Part shown: one piece after another, positions 34,641 to 43,252 of the stretch
Layout: each line of letters starts with the position of its first letter
Numbering within the stretch: the first letter of the stretch is position 1
Assembly: GCA_022793895.1 (NCBI GenBank)
Contig: JAAWDS010000006.1
Coordinates: 1-64,000, forward strand
Direction of reading: 5' to 3'
Length of the DNA: 64,000 nucleotides
Source: Provencibacterium sp.
Lineage (GTDB): Bacteria; Bacillota; Clostridia; Oscillospirales; Ruminococcaceae
Position numbers and translations under genes: made by a program
Notes under the pieces: generated by a model
Databases searched by the model: none
What the model was told of the DNA's origin: nothing
The model's input: only the letters and a program-made list of their open reading frames with translations

Positions 34641-35444
34641 CTAGTTTTTCGGACACTCGACCCCATAAACCTCCCACTGGCTGAGAGCAGGGAAGGGAGA
34701 AGGATCGTCCGCCTTAATCAAATTGGAGAGCCGGATCCACTCGACGCGCTTCTTTTCCGACAGGGGAATTTCATGCGGCTCCACCGACTTTTCCATCTCA
34801 TGAACCAGCGTGCTGCCATCCGAGAAGGTAAAGGTGACGCGGACCCAATAGTTATCGTGCGGGAAATCGGCGCGCGTCACCAGTACCATGCGGTCGATCT
34901 CCACCATGCGTCCGAAGGCGAGGGTGATTTCCGCATCGTCCTGCCGGTTAATCCCCCAGGATTCATAAGGCCACGGACCGTGCGACCGGTTTGAGCAGTT
35001 GCCGTCGATAGCGTTGCGCGCGGCAAAGACCGACTCGCCCCGCGTTTCAACGTTGGCGAAGGCATGCGGAAACAGACCGGGATCGCCATGCTGGTCATAA
35101 ACATTGCGGGCGAGATTTTTACGGACCTGGATTTCATCTTCGCTGGCCAGACGGGCGCGCAGGAGATGACGGTCTCCATAGAACGCTTTGGGAGAATAGG
35201 AGATATGTTTTTCGCCGAACGGGATGGTATAGACGAGCGGGGAGGAGGCCAAATAAACAAACTCGCTTTCCATTGCATCATCCAACTGCAAAATGAGGTA
35301 AATCCCCGTCCGATCACTGTGTAGGGAGATGGAGTCCCCCTCTTGGTAAGCCTCCGTATAAACAAGGCTTACCGCTTGTCCGCCGCTCGCGCAGGCGAGC
35401 GATTTCCCTTCTTTGTTTTGAATCTCTAAGGTTAATGCTGCCAT
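34641..35444 (-). CDS. Protein with C-terminal galactose-binding-like (F5/8 C-type) domain
   Basis: 267 residues with no signal peptide. The N-terminal half is beta-rich and unrecognised (residues 1-125). The C-terminal half (ARNAIDGN...SHGPWPYESWGI..., then EITLAFGRMVEIDRMVL and RVTFTFSDGSTLVHEM) has the pattern of discoidin/galactose-binding folds: start at A-x-NAIDGN, Trp after the metal loop, and WIRLSNL near the end. Probably carbohydrate binding; no catalytic site is evident. It begins 51 bases after MATE ends on the same strand and likely shares its transcript. Confidence 0.7.
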   Translation of the reverse strand: MAALTLEIQNKEGKSLACASGGQAVSLVYTEAYQEGDSISLHSDRTGIYLILQLDDAMESEFVYLASSPLVYTIPFGEKHISYSPKAFYGDRHLLRARLASEDEIQVRKNLARNVYDQHGDPGLFPHAFANVETRGESVFAARNAIDGNCSNRSHGPWPYESWGINRQDDAEITLAFGRMVEIDRMVLVTRADFPHDNYWVRVTFTFSDGSTLVHEMEKSVEPHEIPLSEKKRVEWIRLSNLIKADDPSPFPALSQWEVYGVECPKN

Positions 35445-35495
35445 TAGATTCCGCTCCTTTATTCAAAAAATATTATGAGACCGTTTCCGGCTATG

Positions 35496-36839
35496 TCAAC
35501 GGGTGACGTTGCGCAGCCATTTTTTGCTTTTATAGCGCAGCGCTGTTAGCGGGATTTTAATAATTTCGTCGCTGAGCAGCACGATATAAACGGCGGGGAC
35601 GCTCCAATGCAGGAAGAAGGCGCAAACAGCTCCCAGCAAGATCGAACAGCCCCACATGGTGCTGACATCCAGGAACAGGCCGAAGCGCGTATCACCCCCG
35701 GCGCGGAAAACGCCGACCACCATGGTTGTGTTAAAGCTCTGTGCAATGACAAAATAGGACATGACGAACATCATTACGGACAGATAACCGCATGCAAGCT
35801 CAGAAAGGTTCATCGTTTCCATCAGGAACGGGCGAACGCACAGGATGATAAGCGCGCCGAGCGTTCCGGTAATAAGCGTCAGCCGGGTGAGGCGTTTGGC
35901 ATAGAGCTGCGCCTTATCATAGCTGTTTTCTCCGATAGCCTTTCCAATGAGAATGGCTGTTGCGTTGGCGATACCAAAAGCGATAACGGTTGCCAGTTGG
36001 CGGGCCACCTGCGCAACCGAATTGGCTGCGACGGCTGCGCTTCCCAGGTGGCCGATCACCACTGCGTTCATCGAAGTCCCCAGCCCCCACATCAACTCAT
36101 TGAGGGTAACGGGAATGGAAAAATGAAGGAAATCACGAAACAGGAGTCTATCCCTTGCCCAGAGAGAGGAGAAGTGGAAATTGACCACGCGGTTCATCCG
36201 CCGGTCATAAAACACGACAATAACGAGCTCCAGAGCGCGGGCGATGAGGGTGGCGATAGCGGCGCCTTGTATTCCCAGACGTGGAAAGCCGCACAGCCCG
36301 AAAATGAGCAGCGCATTTAAGATGACGTTGGCCACCAGAGAACACAGATAAACCATGGTGGAGACCACCACCCGTTCCACGCTGCGCATGATATTGAGAT
36401 AGATCATCGTGAAGCCCATCAAAGGATAGGCCAGGCAAACGATCCGCAGGTATTTTATCCCCTCCTGAATCACGTCGGGTTCCGGCGTAAAGATGCGCAT
36501 GACCTGTGCGGGGAAGAGAAGAACAGCCGCCATAAAGGCAAATGACATCACCAGAGAAAAGCGCAGCGCGATGCCGATGATCTTTTCAATGGTGGGAAGA
36601 TCCCCCTTGCCCCAATATTGGGCGGTCAACACCGCCGCGCCTGAGGTGAGTCCAAAGAAAAAAAGCGTCATGATAAACTGTACCTGCCCCGCGAGGGAGG
36701 AGGCGGACAGCGCCGTTTCGCCCAGCTTACCCAGCATGACAACATCGGCCGAGTGTACGGCGACGTTGATCAGATTTTGAAGCGCCATCGGCAGAACCAA
36801 CATACATACCGAACGATAAAAAGAACGGTCGATGGACAT
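35496..36839 (-). CDS. MATE-family multidrug/organic cation efflux protein
   Basis: Membrane antiporter of about 447 residues with twelve predicted helices in two MatE halves (VLPMALQNLINVAVHSADVVMLG near the N-terminus and the matching SIPVTLNELMWGLGTSMNAVVIG in the second). Start placed at the ATG at 36839, six bases after AAGGAAG; an in-frame ATG at 36872 lacks a good site. Cation-driven export is the family role; the substrate is unknown. It lies 81 bases after the glycosyltransferase on the same strand. Confidence 0.92.
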   Translation of the reverse strand: MSIDRSFYRSVCMLVLPMALQNLINVAVHSADVVMLGKLGETALSASSLAGQVQFIMTLFFFGLTSGAAVLTAQYWGKGDLPTIEKIIGIALRFSLVMSFAFMAAVLLFPAQVMRIFTPEPDVIQEGIKYLRIVCLAYPLMGFTMIYLNIMRSVERVVVSTMVYLCSLVANVILNALLIFGLCGFPRLGIQGAAIATLIARALELVIVVFYDRRMNRVVNFHFSSLWARDRLLFRDFLHFSIPVTLNELMWGLGTSMNAVVIGHLGSAAVAANSVAQVARQLATVIAFGIANATAILIGKAIGENSYDKAQLYAKRLTRLTLITGTLGALIILCVRPFLMETMNLSELACGYLSVMMFVMSYFVIAQSFNTTMVVGVFRAGGDTRFGLFLDVSTMWGCSILLGAVCAFFLHWSVPAVYIVLLSDEIIKIPLTALRYKSKKWLRNVTR

Positions 36840-36920
36840 CCATTTCTTCCTTTCCATATTTTCCGAGGTCATCCGGCCCGCCGGTTTGGGAGAAGCCTTC
36901 CGGCCGGTTGGATAAGCCTC

Positions 36921-38153
36921 TTATTCTTGTTCCTTCTTTACCTTTAACAAGCGGGCGAGCGGCCTTTTCTTCGCGTTCTCCGGCTTTTCATCCGAAAGGA
37001 TTCGGGTGTAGATGGTGTTGATATAGTTGGCCAGATTTTGCGCACCGGAATTTTTGACCGACTGCCGGACGGAAGCCTTTAAAATGCGCAGCTGCTCCTC
37101 GTCCATTCCCTTGAGCCGCCGCAGCTTTGCCGCCATTTCTGCCGCATCCCGGAAAATGAAGCCGTTGATTCCATCGCGCACCTGATCCTTGTTCAGCTCG
37201 TCATAAAGCTGGAGCACGGGCAGTCCCGCCGCCATCCCTTCCAGCATCGAGATAGAATTGGTGTCCGAGAGGGAAGCGGTGACATACACATCGCCCGACG
37301 CGATATAGGGCGGCAGGTCGCTGTGTTCTACCCGGCCGGTAAAGACGACGGTATCCGCAATCCCCAGCCCGGCGGCGAGCGCTTCCAGGTTTTCTTTTTC
37401 CGGCCCGTCGCCAATGACCACCAGGCGGATGCGATCCCCCGGTTTCATTTCCGCCGCCCAGTTGCGCAACAGTACATCCACGCTCTTTTCCCGTCCGAGC
37501 CGCCCGACAAAGATAGCGATCATCTCATCCGGCGCGATCTGGAACTTTTCCCGAAAGGCCCGCTTGTCCTCTTCTGTAATCTTTTCAGGGGAGAAGGCGT
37601 CGAGCTCCACCGGGTTGGGCACTACGCTAACCGGCTTATCCAAACCGGTTTCTTTGAGATACATTTCGCATTTGAGGCTGGGGCCTGTAACCTCGTCGGC
37701 CGATTTGGCGAAGATGCGGAAGTACCGGTGAGAAATTCGTGTCGTGATCCCGACGAGGGGTGCGGGGGCGACATAGTAAATATATTCGTCATACATCGTG
37801 TGTAACGTATAGACCAACGGAACACGCAGAATTTTTGCAATTCCAATTCCGGATAAGCCGATTCCAAATTCATTATGGATATGGATAATATCTGGGTTAA
37901 AATCGCGCAGGAAGCGCAGACGTGTCCGGCTGACAGCAGGGGCGAGATCAAACCCATACAGCCGCTTGCTGATTTTATGCGCCGGACAATAGAGTACGTT
38001 CTCTTTAATATAATGCTTGCGGGTTTTAGAGTTAGCGGTAACGACCAATACGGTGTGCCCCATGGCTTCCAGACCGTCCTTTAAGGATTTCACATGCGTT
38101 ACCACGCCGTTGATATGGGGAAGATAGGTTTCCGTAAACAGAGCGATTCTCAT
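36921..38153 (-). CDS. GT4-family glycosyltransferase, probable diacylglycerol glucosyltransferase type
   Basis: 410 residues, GT-B fold. N-terminal MRIALFTETYLPHINGVVTHV, IIHIHNEFGIG, and the C-terminal nucleotide-sugar site FVGRLGREKSVD...SLSDTNSISMLEGMAAGLPVL (the EX7E-type region). The TETYxPxxNGVVT opening is common in enzymes that make glucosyl- or galactosyl-diacylglycerol in Firmicutes, so a glycolipid role is likely (inference). Its promoter abuts the hprK promoter back to back. Confidence 0.88.
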   Translation of the reverse strand: MRIALFTETYLPHINGVVTHVKSLKDGLEAMGHTVLVVTANSKTRKHYIKENVLYCPAHKISKRLYGFDLAPAVSRTRLRFLRDFNPDIIHIHNEFGIGLSGIGIAKILRVPLVYTLHTMYDEYIYYVAPAPLVGITTRISHRYFRIFAKSADEVTGPSLKCEMYLKETGLDKPVSVVPNPVELDAFSPEKITEEDKRAFREKFQIAPDEMIAIFVGRLGREKSVDVLLRNWAAEMKPGDRIRLVVIGDGPEKENLEALAAGLGIADTVVFTGRVEHSDLPPYIASGDVYVTASLSDTNSISMLEGMAAGLPVLQLYDELNKDQVRDGINGFIFRDAAEMAAKLRRLKGMDEEQLRILKASVRQSVKNSGAQNLANYINTIYTRILSDEKPENAKKRPLARLLKVKKEQE

Positions 38154-38279
38154 TTTTATTTGAACCTTTCCTTTCTGGGCGCGCTACACTTTTTCTTCCA
38201 GCGCACTCCCAAACGCCATTTCTCCAAAAGCGCGGCGTCCGATAGGCGCGCGCATTATTCACACAGAACCTTCCATTTT

Positions 38280-38336
38280 ATTATATCAGGAATTTCATAT
38301 TTTTCAATTGAATCTATGCGATAGCTACGGTATAAT
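38280..38336. promoter_or_regulatory. Back-to-back divergent promoters, glycosyltransferase and hprK
   Basis: Plus strand: TTGAAT (38308-38313), 17-base spacer, TATAAT (38331-38336) for hprK. Minus strand: TTGAAA (38302-38307), 16-base spacer, TATAAT (38280-38285) for the glycosyltransferase. The two -35 boxes touch. A regulator bound here would affect both transcripts. Confidence 0.75.
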
Positions 38337-38342
38337 AACTAT

Positions 38343-38511
38343 AAAGGCTTCTGAAATGGGGAGAACCCCCGCCGTTTGATAAGCTCAGAGAACGGTGGGG
38401 GAGAGAACGGGCAAACGTCCCGGTTCTAAGCGGCCGGATCCATAAAAATTGGATAACAGGATGGAAAAAAGTGGACGGGCCTATTATAAATAAGTAAGGG
38501 GAGAGCATTCC
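38343..38511 (+). promoter_or_regulatory. Structured 5' leader of hprK
   Basis: About 170 bases of leader between the predicted start and the ATG. It contains ACCCCCGCCGTT (38367 region) pairing with AACGGTGGGGG (38391 region) across a 14-base loop, then GAACGGG/CCCGGTTC. There is no T tract. No known riboswitch class is recognised. Confidence 0.45.
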
Positions 38512-39468
38512 ATGAGCATTACCTATTCGGTTTCCCTAGAAAAGCTGCTTCGGGATTTTGATCTGACGCCGGTCTATCTGCCCTGTGAGGCAAAGGATAT
38601 TTTAATTACGTCGGCAGACGTGAACCGGCCTGGATTACAGCTAAATGGATTTTTCGATTTCTTTGACCGCAGCCGTATCCAGATTATCGGAAAAAGTGAA
38701 ATTGCCTTTTTAAAACAGTTGGGGCCGGAGGAGCTGGCCTGTTCCTGCGATAAATTCTTCTCCTACAAACCGCCTGTCGTCATCGTTTCGCGCGGTTTAG
38801 AGCCCTTGCCGGATATGGTGCAGGCGTCGGAAAAATATAAGGTTCCGCTGGTATGCATCAACGACGCCACCTCCTCGTTCATGTCCAGCTTGATCTCCTC
38901 TTTAAATGTTGAGCTCGCCCCGCGCCAGACTTGTCACGGCGTTTTGGTGGAGGTCTACGGCGAAGGGATCCTCCTGCTGGGTGAAAGCGGCGTTGGCAAG
39001 AGCGAAACGGCCATTGAGCTGGTCAAGCGCGGCCACCGGCTGATTGCGGATGACGCTGTGGAGATTCGCCGGGTTTCCAGCCGTACCCTGGTAGGAGCGT
39101 CGCCGGAAAACATCCGTCACTTTGTTGAGCTGCGCGGCGTCGGTATCATCAACGCGCGCCGGATCTTTGGTATGGGCGCGGTGAAGTTGACCGAACGGAT
39201 CGACATGGTGATCCAGCTCGAATTGTGGGATAAAAAGAAGGTCTATGACCGGATGGGGATGGAAAGTCAGTATACCGAGATTTTAGGTATCTCGGTAACG
39301 TCTACGGTAATACCGGTAAAGCCGGGGCGTAACCTTGCCATTATCATCGAAGTAGCCGCTATCAATAACCGTCAGAAAAAGATGGGATACAACGCCGCGC
39401 AGGAACTATTGGAAAAGGTCGGCATGATGGAGCCCGAATCTGAAAACAGCGTTTGGGATCAGTATTAA
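38512..39468 (+). CDS. hprK: HPr(Ser) kinase/phosphorylase
   Basis: Bifunctional enzyme that phosphorylates HPr at its regulatory serine and removes the phosphate, controlling carbon catabolite repression with CcpA. It is 318 residues. N-terminal HprK domain (1-130), P-loop GESGVGKS at about 157-164, and the family signature around VELRGVGIINARRIFG. ATG with GGGGAGAG upstream. It leads a plus-strand run of housekeeping genes to pfkA. Confidence 0.96.
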   Translation: MSITYSVSLEKLLRDFDLTPVYLPCEAKDILITSADVNRPGLQLNGFFDFFDRSRIQIIGKSEIAFLKQLGPEELACSCDKFFSYKPPVVIVSRGLEPLPDMVQASEKYKVPLVCINDATSSFMSSLISSLNVELAPRQTCHGVLVEVYGEGILLLGESGVGKSETAIELVKRGHRLIADDAVEIRRVSSRTLVGASPENIRHFVELRGVGIINARRIFGMGAVKLTERIDMVIQLELWDKKKVYDRMGMESQYTEILGISVTSTVIPVKPGRNLAIIIEVAAINNRQKKMGYNAAQELLEKVGMMEPESENSVWDQY

Positions 39469-39570
39469 TATCAAAATAGCCGGTTTCGCTTTGGAAAAGC
39501 ACGCCTATCCGGCAACGCCGGCTGTTCTGCCCGAAACGTTAGGATCCAAAAAGGAAAAGAGGAGTTCTTC

Positions 39571-40305
39571 ATGCAGTTTATTGCCGACACCCATACGCAT
39601 ACGATTATGTCCGGACATGCCTACAGCACCCTTTCGGAGAACATGGCGGCGGCTGCACAGGCGGGATTGCGCTTTCTTTGCAGCACGGAACACGCAAGTT
39701 TAATGCCGGATGCGCCGCACTTTCTTTATTTTGACGGCATGAGGATATTGCCGGACAGCCTGTCCGGCGTCTATCTGATTCGCGGCTGCGAGGTCGATAT
39801 TGTAGATGTGAAAGGGACGCTCGACCTGCCGGAGAACACTTTAAAGAAGCTGGAATGGGTGATTGCTTCGCTGCACCCCCCTGTTTACCGGCCGGCCGGT
39901 GTGGAGGCGCATACCGAAACCTGGCTTCAGATTGCCCGCAATCCGTTGGTAGATGTCATTGGGCACTGCGGAGACGGACGCTATCGCTTTGATTATGAGA
40001 CGGTCATCCGGGAGTTTGCAAGGAACGGGAAGATTGTCGAGATCAACGCTAATTCCTTCCGGGTGCGCGAGGGGAGCCAAGAAAACTGCCGGGTCATCGC
40101 ACAGCTCTGTAAGAAGCATGGCGTACGAATCGTGGTCAGCTCGGATGCGCACCACTGCTCCTGGATTGGAAATTTTGGTCCGGTTCCGCAGATGCTACAG
40201 GAGATCGGTTTTCCGGAGGAACAAATTCTAAATGCAAACTACGAGCGGTTTGCTGCAACCTTAGAAAAGAAAACCGGACGGAGTTTTCCGGTGATAAACG
40301 GCTAG
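39571..40305 (+). CDS. PHP-domain phosphatase, YcdX-like
   Basis: 244 residues: a single PHP metal-dependent phosphoesterase domain with DTHTHTIMSGHAYS at the N-terminus, STEHA, a GHCGDGR segment and the terminal SSDAHH. This matches the YcdX-type trinuclear-zinc phosphatases. The physiological substrate is not known. ATG preceded by AAAGAGGAG. In several Clostridia this gene sits in the same hprK-murB-whiA neighbourhood, as here. Confidence 0.88.
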   Translation: MQFIADTHTHTIMSGHAYSTLSENMAAAAQAGLRFLCSTEHASLMPDAPHFLYFDGMRILPDSLSGVYLIRGCEVDIVDVKGTLDLPENTLKKLEWVIASLHPPVYRPAGVEAHTETWLQIARNPLVDVIGHCGDGRYRFDYETVIREFARNGKIVEINANSFRVREGSQENCRVIAQLCKKHGVRIVVSSDAHHCSWIGNFGPVPQMLQEIGFPEEQILNANYERFAATLEKKTGRSFPVING

Positions 40306-40320
40306 TGGGGAGGACGAAGC

Positions 40321-41274
40321 ATGCGTTACTATTTGGGCGTGGATCTGGGCGGTACCAACATTGCCGTCGGCGCAGTGGATGAGCATTATCGAATTGTCGG
40401 AAGAGGGGGGGTAAAGACCGATCTGCCCCGTCCGGCAGAAGAGATTGTGAAAGCCATTTGGGAGGCATGCCGCCTGGCGCTGAGCGACGCTGGCCTGACC
40501 CTGGAGCAGATTGAATGGGTGGGCATCGGCTCTCCTGGGGTTGTGAACAGTGCGTCAGGAGAGATCGAATTTGCCAACAACCTTAATTTTCATCACGTTC
40601 CGCTGCGCAGAATGGTGTATGAATGTATCGGACGGCCTACTTATCTAGAAAACGATGCAAACGCCGCGGCCTATGGCGAGGTCCTGGCCGGAGGGGCGCG
40701 CGGCTATCAGGACGTCGTGGCGATCACGCTGGGGACCGGCGTAGGCGGCGGAATCATTATCGGCGGGCGGATCTATTCCGGTTATAACCATGCGGGCGCA
40801 GAGCTGGGACATGTGGGAATGTTCTACGGTGGGGAAGCCTGTAGCTGCGGGGCGGTTGGCTGTGTGGAGAGCTTCTGCTCGGCTTCGGCGCTCATCCGCC
40901 AAACGAAGGACAAAATGAAGGCGCAGCCCGATTCGCAGATGTGGGAGCTCTGCGGCGGTGATATGGACAAGGTGAGCGGCCGCACCGCTTTTGACGCCAT
41001 GCGCGCCGGAGATACAGCCGGAAGCGAGGTGGTCCGGCAATATTGCGACTATCTGGGCTATGCAGTCAATAGCTTTACCAACCTTTTGCAGCCGCAGATT
41101 GTGCTGATCGGAGGCGGCATCAGCCATGAAGGAGAAACGCTGCTGGAGCCCATCCGCCAATATGTCTATACCCATGGACTGGTTGCCGATCCGGAGAAAC
41201 GGGTCCGTGTGGAAGCGGCAACCCTTGGGAACGATGCCGGGATTATAGGAGCGGCATTTTTGGGCAACCTCTGA
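40321..41274 (+). CDS. glcK: ROK-family glucokinase
   Basis: Phosphorylates glucose with ATP. It is 317 residues. ATP-binding DLGGTN at 8-13, ENDANAAAYGE for the active site, LGTGVGGGII, and the ROK zinc motif ACSCGAVGCVE. It starts 15 bases after the PHP gene in the same direction, so it is probably cotranscribed. ROK kinases for other hexoses are possible, but the sequence is typical of Firmicute GlcK. Confidence 0.9.
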   Translation: MRYYLGVDLGGTNIAVGAVDEHYRIVGRGGVKTDLPRPAEEIVKAIWEACRLALSDAGLTLEQIEWVGIGSPGVVNSASGEIEFANNLNFHHVPLRRMVYECIGRPTYLENDANAAAYGEVLAGGARGYQDVVAITLGTGVGGGIIIGGRIYSGYNHAGAELGHVGMFYGGEACSCGAVGCVESFCSASALIRQTKDKMKAQPDSQMWELCGGDMDKVSGRTAFDAMRAGDTAGSEVVRQYCDYLGYAVNSFTNLLQPQIVLIGGGISHEGETLLEPIRQYVYTHGLVADPEKRVRVEAATLGNDAGIIGAAFLGNL

Positions 41275-41354
41275 ACATAGGGATAAAGGAGCGGCAAGCG
41301 ACGGCAATGCGCCTATTTTGGCGGCTCTAATAGTTAAGCCTTGGAGGGGTTTAC

Positions 41355-42266
41355 TTGACCAACCGGATGACTCAATTGATAAAAAGGTGCGAAGAAATAG
41401 GCTGCCTGTATCGGGAGCAGGAGCCTATGCGGCTGCACACCAGCTTTAAAATTGGCGGGCCGGCCGATCTGTACCTGTTGCCCGACCGTGCGGAACAGAT
41501 CGCCGCGCTGCTGCCCTTCGCCATTGAGAGGGAGCTTCCGGTCCATCTGCTGGGCCGCGGCTCGAATGTGTTGGTCAGCGACGCGGGGATACGCGGCGTT
41601 GTTCTAGCCGTCACCGACCGGCTTTCAGAAATCGCCCTTACCTCCTCCGGAACCGTCTCCTGTGCGGCGGGGGCGAGCTTGGAAAAGCTCTGCCGCTTTG
41701 CGCTGGATCACCGGTTGAGCGGATTGGAATTTGCCTTTGGGATCCCAGGTAGTGTCGGCGGCGCCGTTTTTATGAACGCGGGCGCTTATGGCGGCGAAGT
41801 CAAGGATGTGCTGCTGTCCGCTTCTCATGTAACGCCAGAAGGACAGTTCGGCAGCCTGGCAGGCGAGGCGCTCGCCTTGTCCTACCGCCACAGCGCTTAT
41901 GCGGAAAATGGAAGCTGCATTCTCTCGGCGGAATTTGCCCTTCAGCCGGGCGATCCAGCCGCTATCCGGACGCGGATGGAAGAGCTGAAAGCGAAGCGCC
42001 GGGAGAAGCAGCCGCTGGAATACCCCAGCGCAGGCAGCACCTTTAAGCGCCCAGAAGGCGCTTATGCCTCCGCGCTGATCGATCAGTGCGGACTCAAGGG
42101 CCTGCGGGTGGGGGATGCAATGGTCAGTGAAAAGCATGCGGGTTTTATCATCAATGCCGGATCTGCCAGCTGCGCCGACGTATGCAGACTTATCGAGAAG
42201 GTCAAAGAAACCGTTTGGGAGCGGACAGGATTCCAGTTGGAATGTGAAATCCGCTTGCTGTCCTAA
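41355..42266 (+). CDS. murB: UDP-N-acetylenolpyruvoylglucosamine reductase
   Basis: FAD-dependent enzyme making UDP-N-acetylmuramate for peptidoglycan. It is 303 residues. FAD-binding LLGRGSNVLVSD and GIPGSVGGAVFMNAGAYGGE, the catalytic PSAGSTFKRPEG, and EKHAGFIIN near the end. TTG start with TTGGAGGGG upstream. Confidence 0.96.
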   Translation: MTNRMTQLIKRCEEIGCLYREQEPMRLHTSFKIGGPADLYLLPDRAEQIAALLPFAIERELPVHLLGRGSNVLVSDAGIRGVVLAVTDRLSEIALTSSGTVSCAAGASLEKLCRFALDHRLSGLEFAFGIPGSVGGAVFMNAGAYGGEVKDVLLSASHVTPEGQFGSLAGEALALSYRHSAYAENGSCILSAEFALQPGDPAAIRTRMEELKAKRREKQPLEYPSAGSTFKRPEGAYASALIDQCGLKGLRVGDAMVSEKHAGFIINAGSASCADVCRLIEKVKETVWERTGFQLECEIRLLS

Positions 42267-42304
42267 ATCCCTTCGGATAAGCCAAAAGTGGGGGAGTGAG
42301 CGCA

Positions 42305-43240
42305 TTGTCCTTTTCTTCCAAGCTAAAAAAAGAGGTGTGCGGCAACCGGCCCTTCATTTATGCGCATAAGCATGCCGTTCTTTATGGAATGCTCGCCGGT
42401 GCGCGGAGCTTCGATGCGGACAGCATCCTTCTATATACCGAAAACCGCTGGGTTTCCCGGCTGTTTGCCGAACTGCTCTATGAGCTGGTCGAAATCAAAA
42501 CCTCCGTCACCTCCACCGAGCAGATCTTAGGCGACGATCGCAGGCTCTATGAGGTTCGGGTAGACACGCAGGAGGATCGAGAGGCGGTGATCCGGTATTT
42601 TGATCCGGCCGCTGAACGTTTTGCCGCTTGCCAGCCTACCAACCATGCGGATCAGGAATTCTTGCGCGGCATTCTTTGCGGCGCTTTTTTAAGCTGCGCG
42701 AACATTTCCGATCCCCGCAAAAGCTACCATCTCGAATTTGTCGCCCATACCGAGACGGCGCAGCAGAGCTTAAGCGCGCTTCTAAATAAATTTGAAATGC
42801 GCTTTCGGCGAACGGTGCGCAAGGGAGCTCCGATTCTCTATGTGAAAAACTCGGAAGAAATCGAGGATGTCCTCACATTGCTGGGCGCAGGGAAAAGCGC
42901 CCTTGAGGTGATGAATGTAAAAATCTACAAGGATATGCGCAACCGGGTTAACCGCGTTACCAACTGTGAAACGGCCAATATTGACCGGACCGTTTCCGCT
43001 GCCGCACAGCAGAATGCACAGATCCGCCTGATTGATCGCACCATCGGCCTGGATGCGCTCCCGGAAAACCTGCGCCAGATCGCCCGTATGCGATTGGAAA
43101 ACCCGGACATGCCGCTCAGCGAGCTGGCGGCGGCCCTCAATCCCCCCGTTTCCCGTTCGGGCGCGCATTACCGGCTGAAGCAGATTGCCGCCGTTGCCGG
43201 ACGGTTACAGGCGGAAAACAACAAGCCGCTGGAGGGCTAG
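42305..43240 (+). CDS. whiA: WhiA DNA-binding protein
   Basis: 311 residues: a degenerate LAGLIDADG homing-endonuclease-like N-terminal part and a C-terminal WhiA helix-turn-helix (about 220-300, with LPENLRQIARMRLENPDMPLSELA). It regulates division or sporulation genes in Gram-positive bacteria. The start is the TTG at 42305, eight bases after GGGGGAG, giving MSFSSKLKKE as in most WhiA; an in-frame GTG at 42296 is the alternative. The usual upstream partners rapZ and yvcK are absent at this locus. Confidence 0.94.
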   Translation: MSFSSKLKKEVCGNRPFIYAHKHAVLYGMLAGARSFDADSILLYTENRWVSRLFAELLYELVEIKTSVTSTEQILGDDRRLYEVRVDTQEDREAVIRYFDPAAERFAACQPTNHADQEFLRGILCGAFLSCANISDPRKSYHLEFVAHTETAQQSLSALLNKFEMRFRRTVRKGAPILYVKNSEEIEDVLTLLGAGKSALEVMNVKIYKDMRNRVNRVTNCETANIDRTVSAAAQQNAQIRLIDRTIGLDALPENLRQIARMRLENPDMPLSELAAALNPPVSRSGAHYRLKQIAAVAGRLQAENNKPLEG

Positions 43241-43252
43241 AAGGGAAGCGTC

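Noticed and set aside
34454-34666. Longer N-terminus for the CAP protein
   Set aside because: The extra codons cross the promoter and the previous gene's terminator, and the signal peptide begins at 34453.
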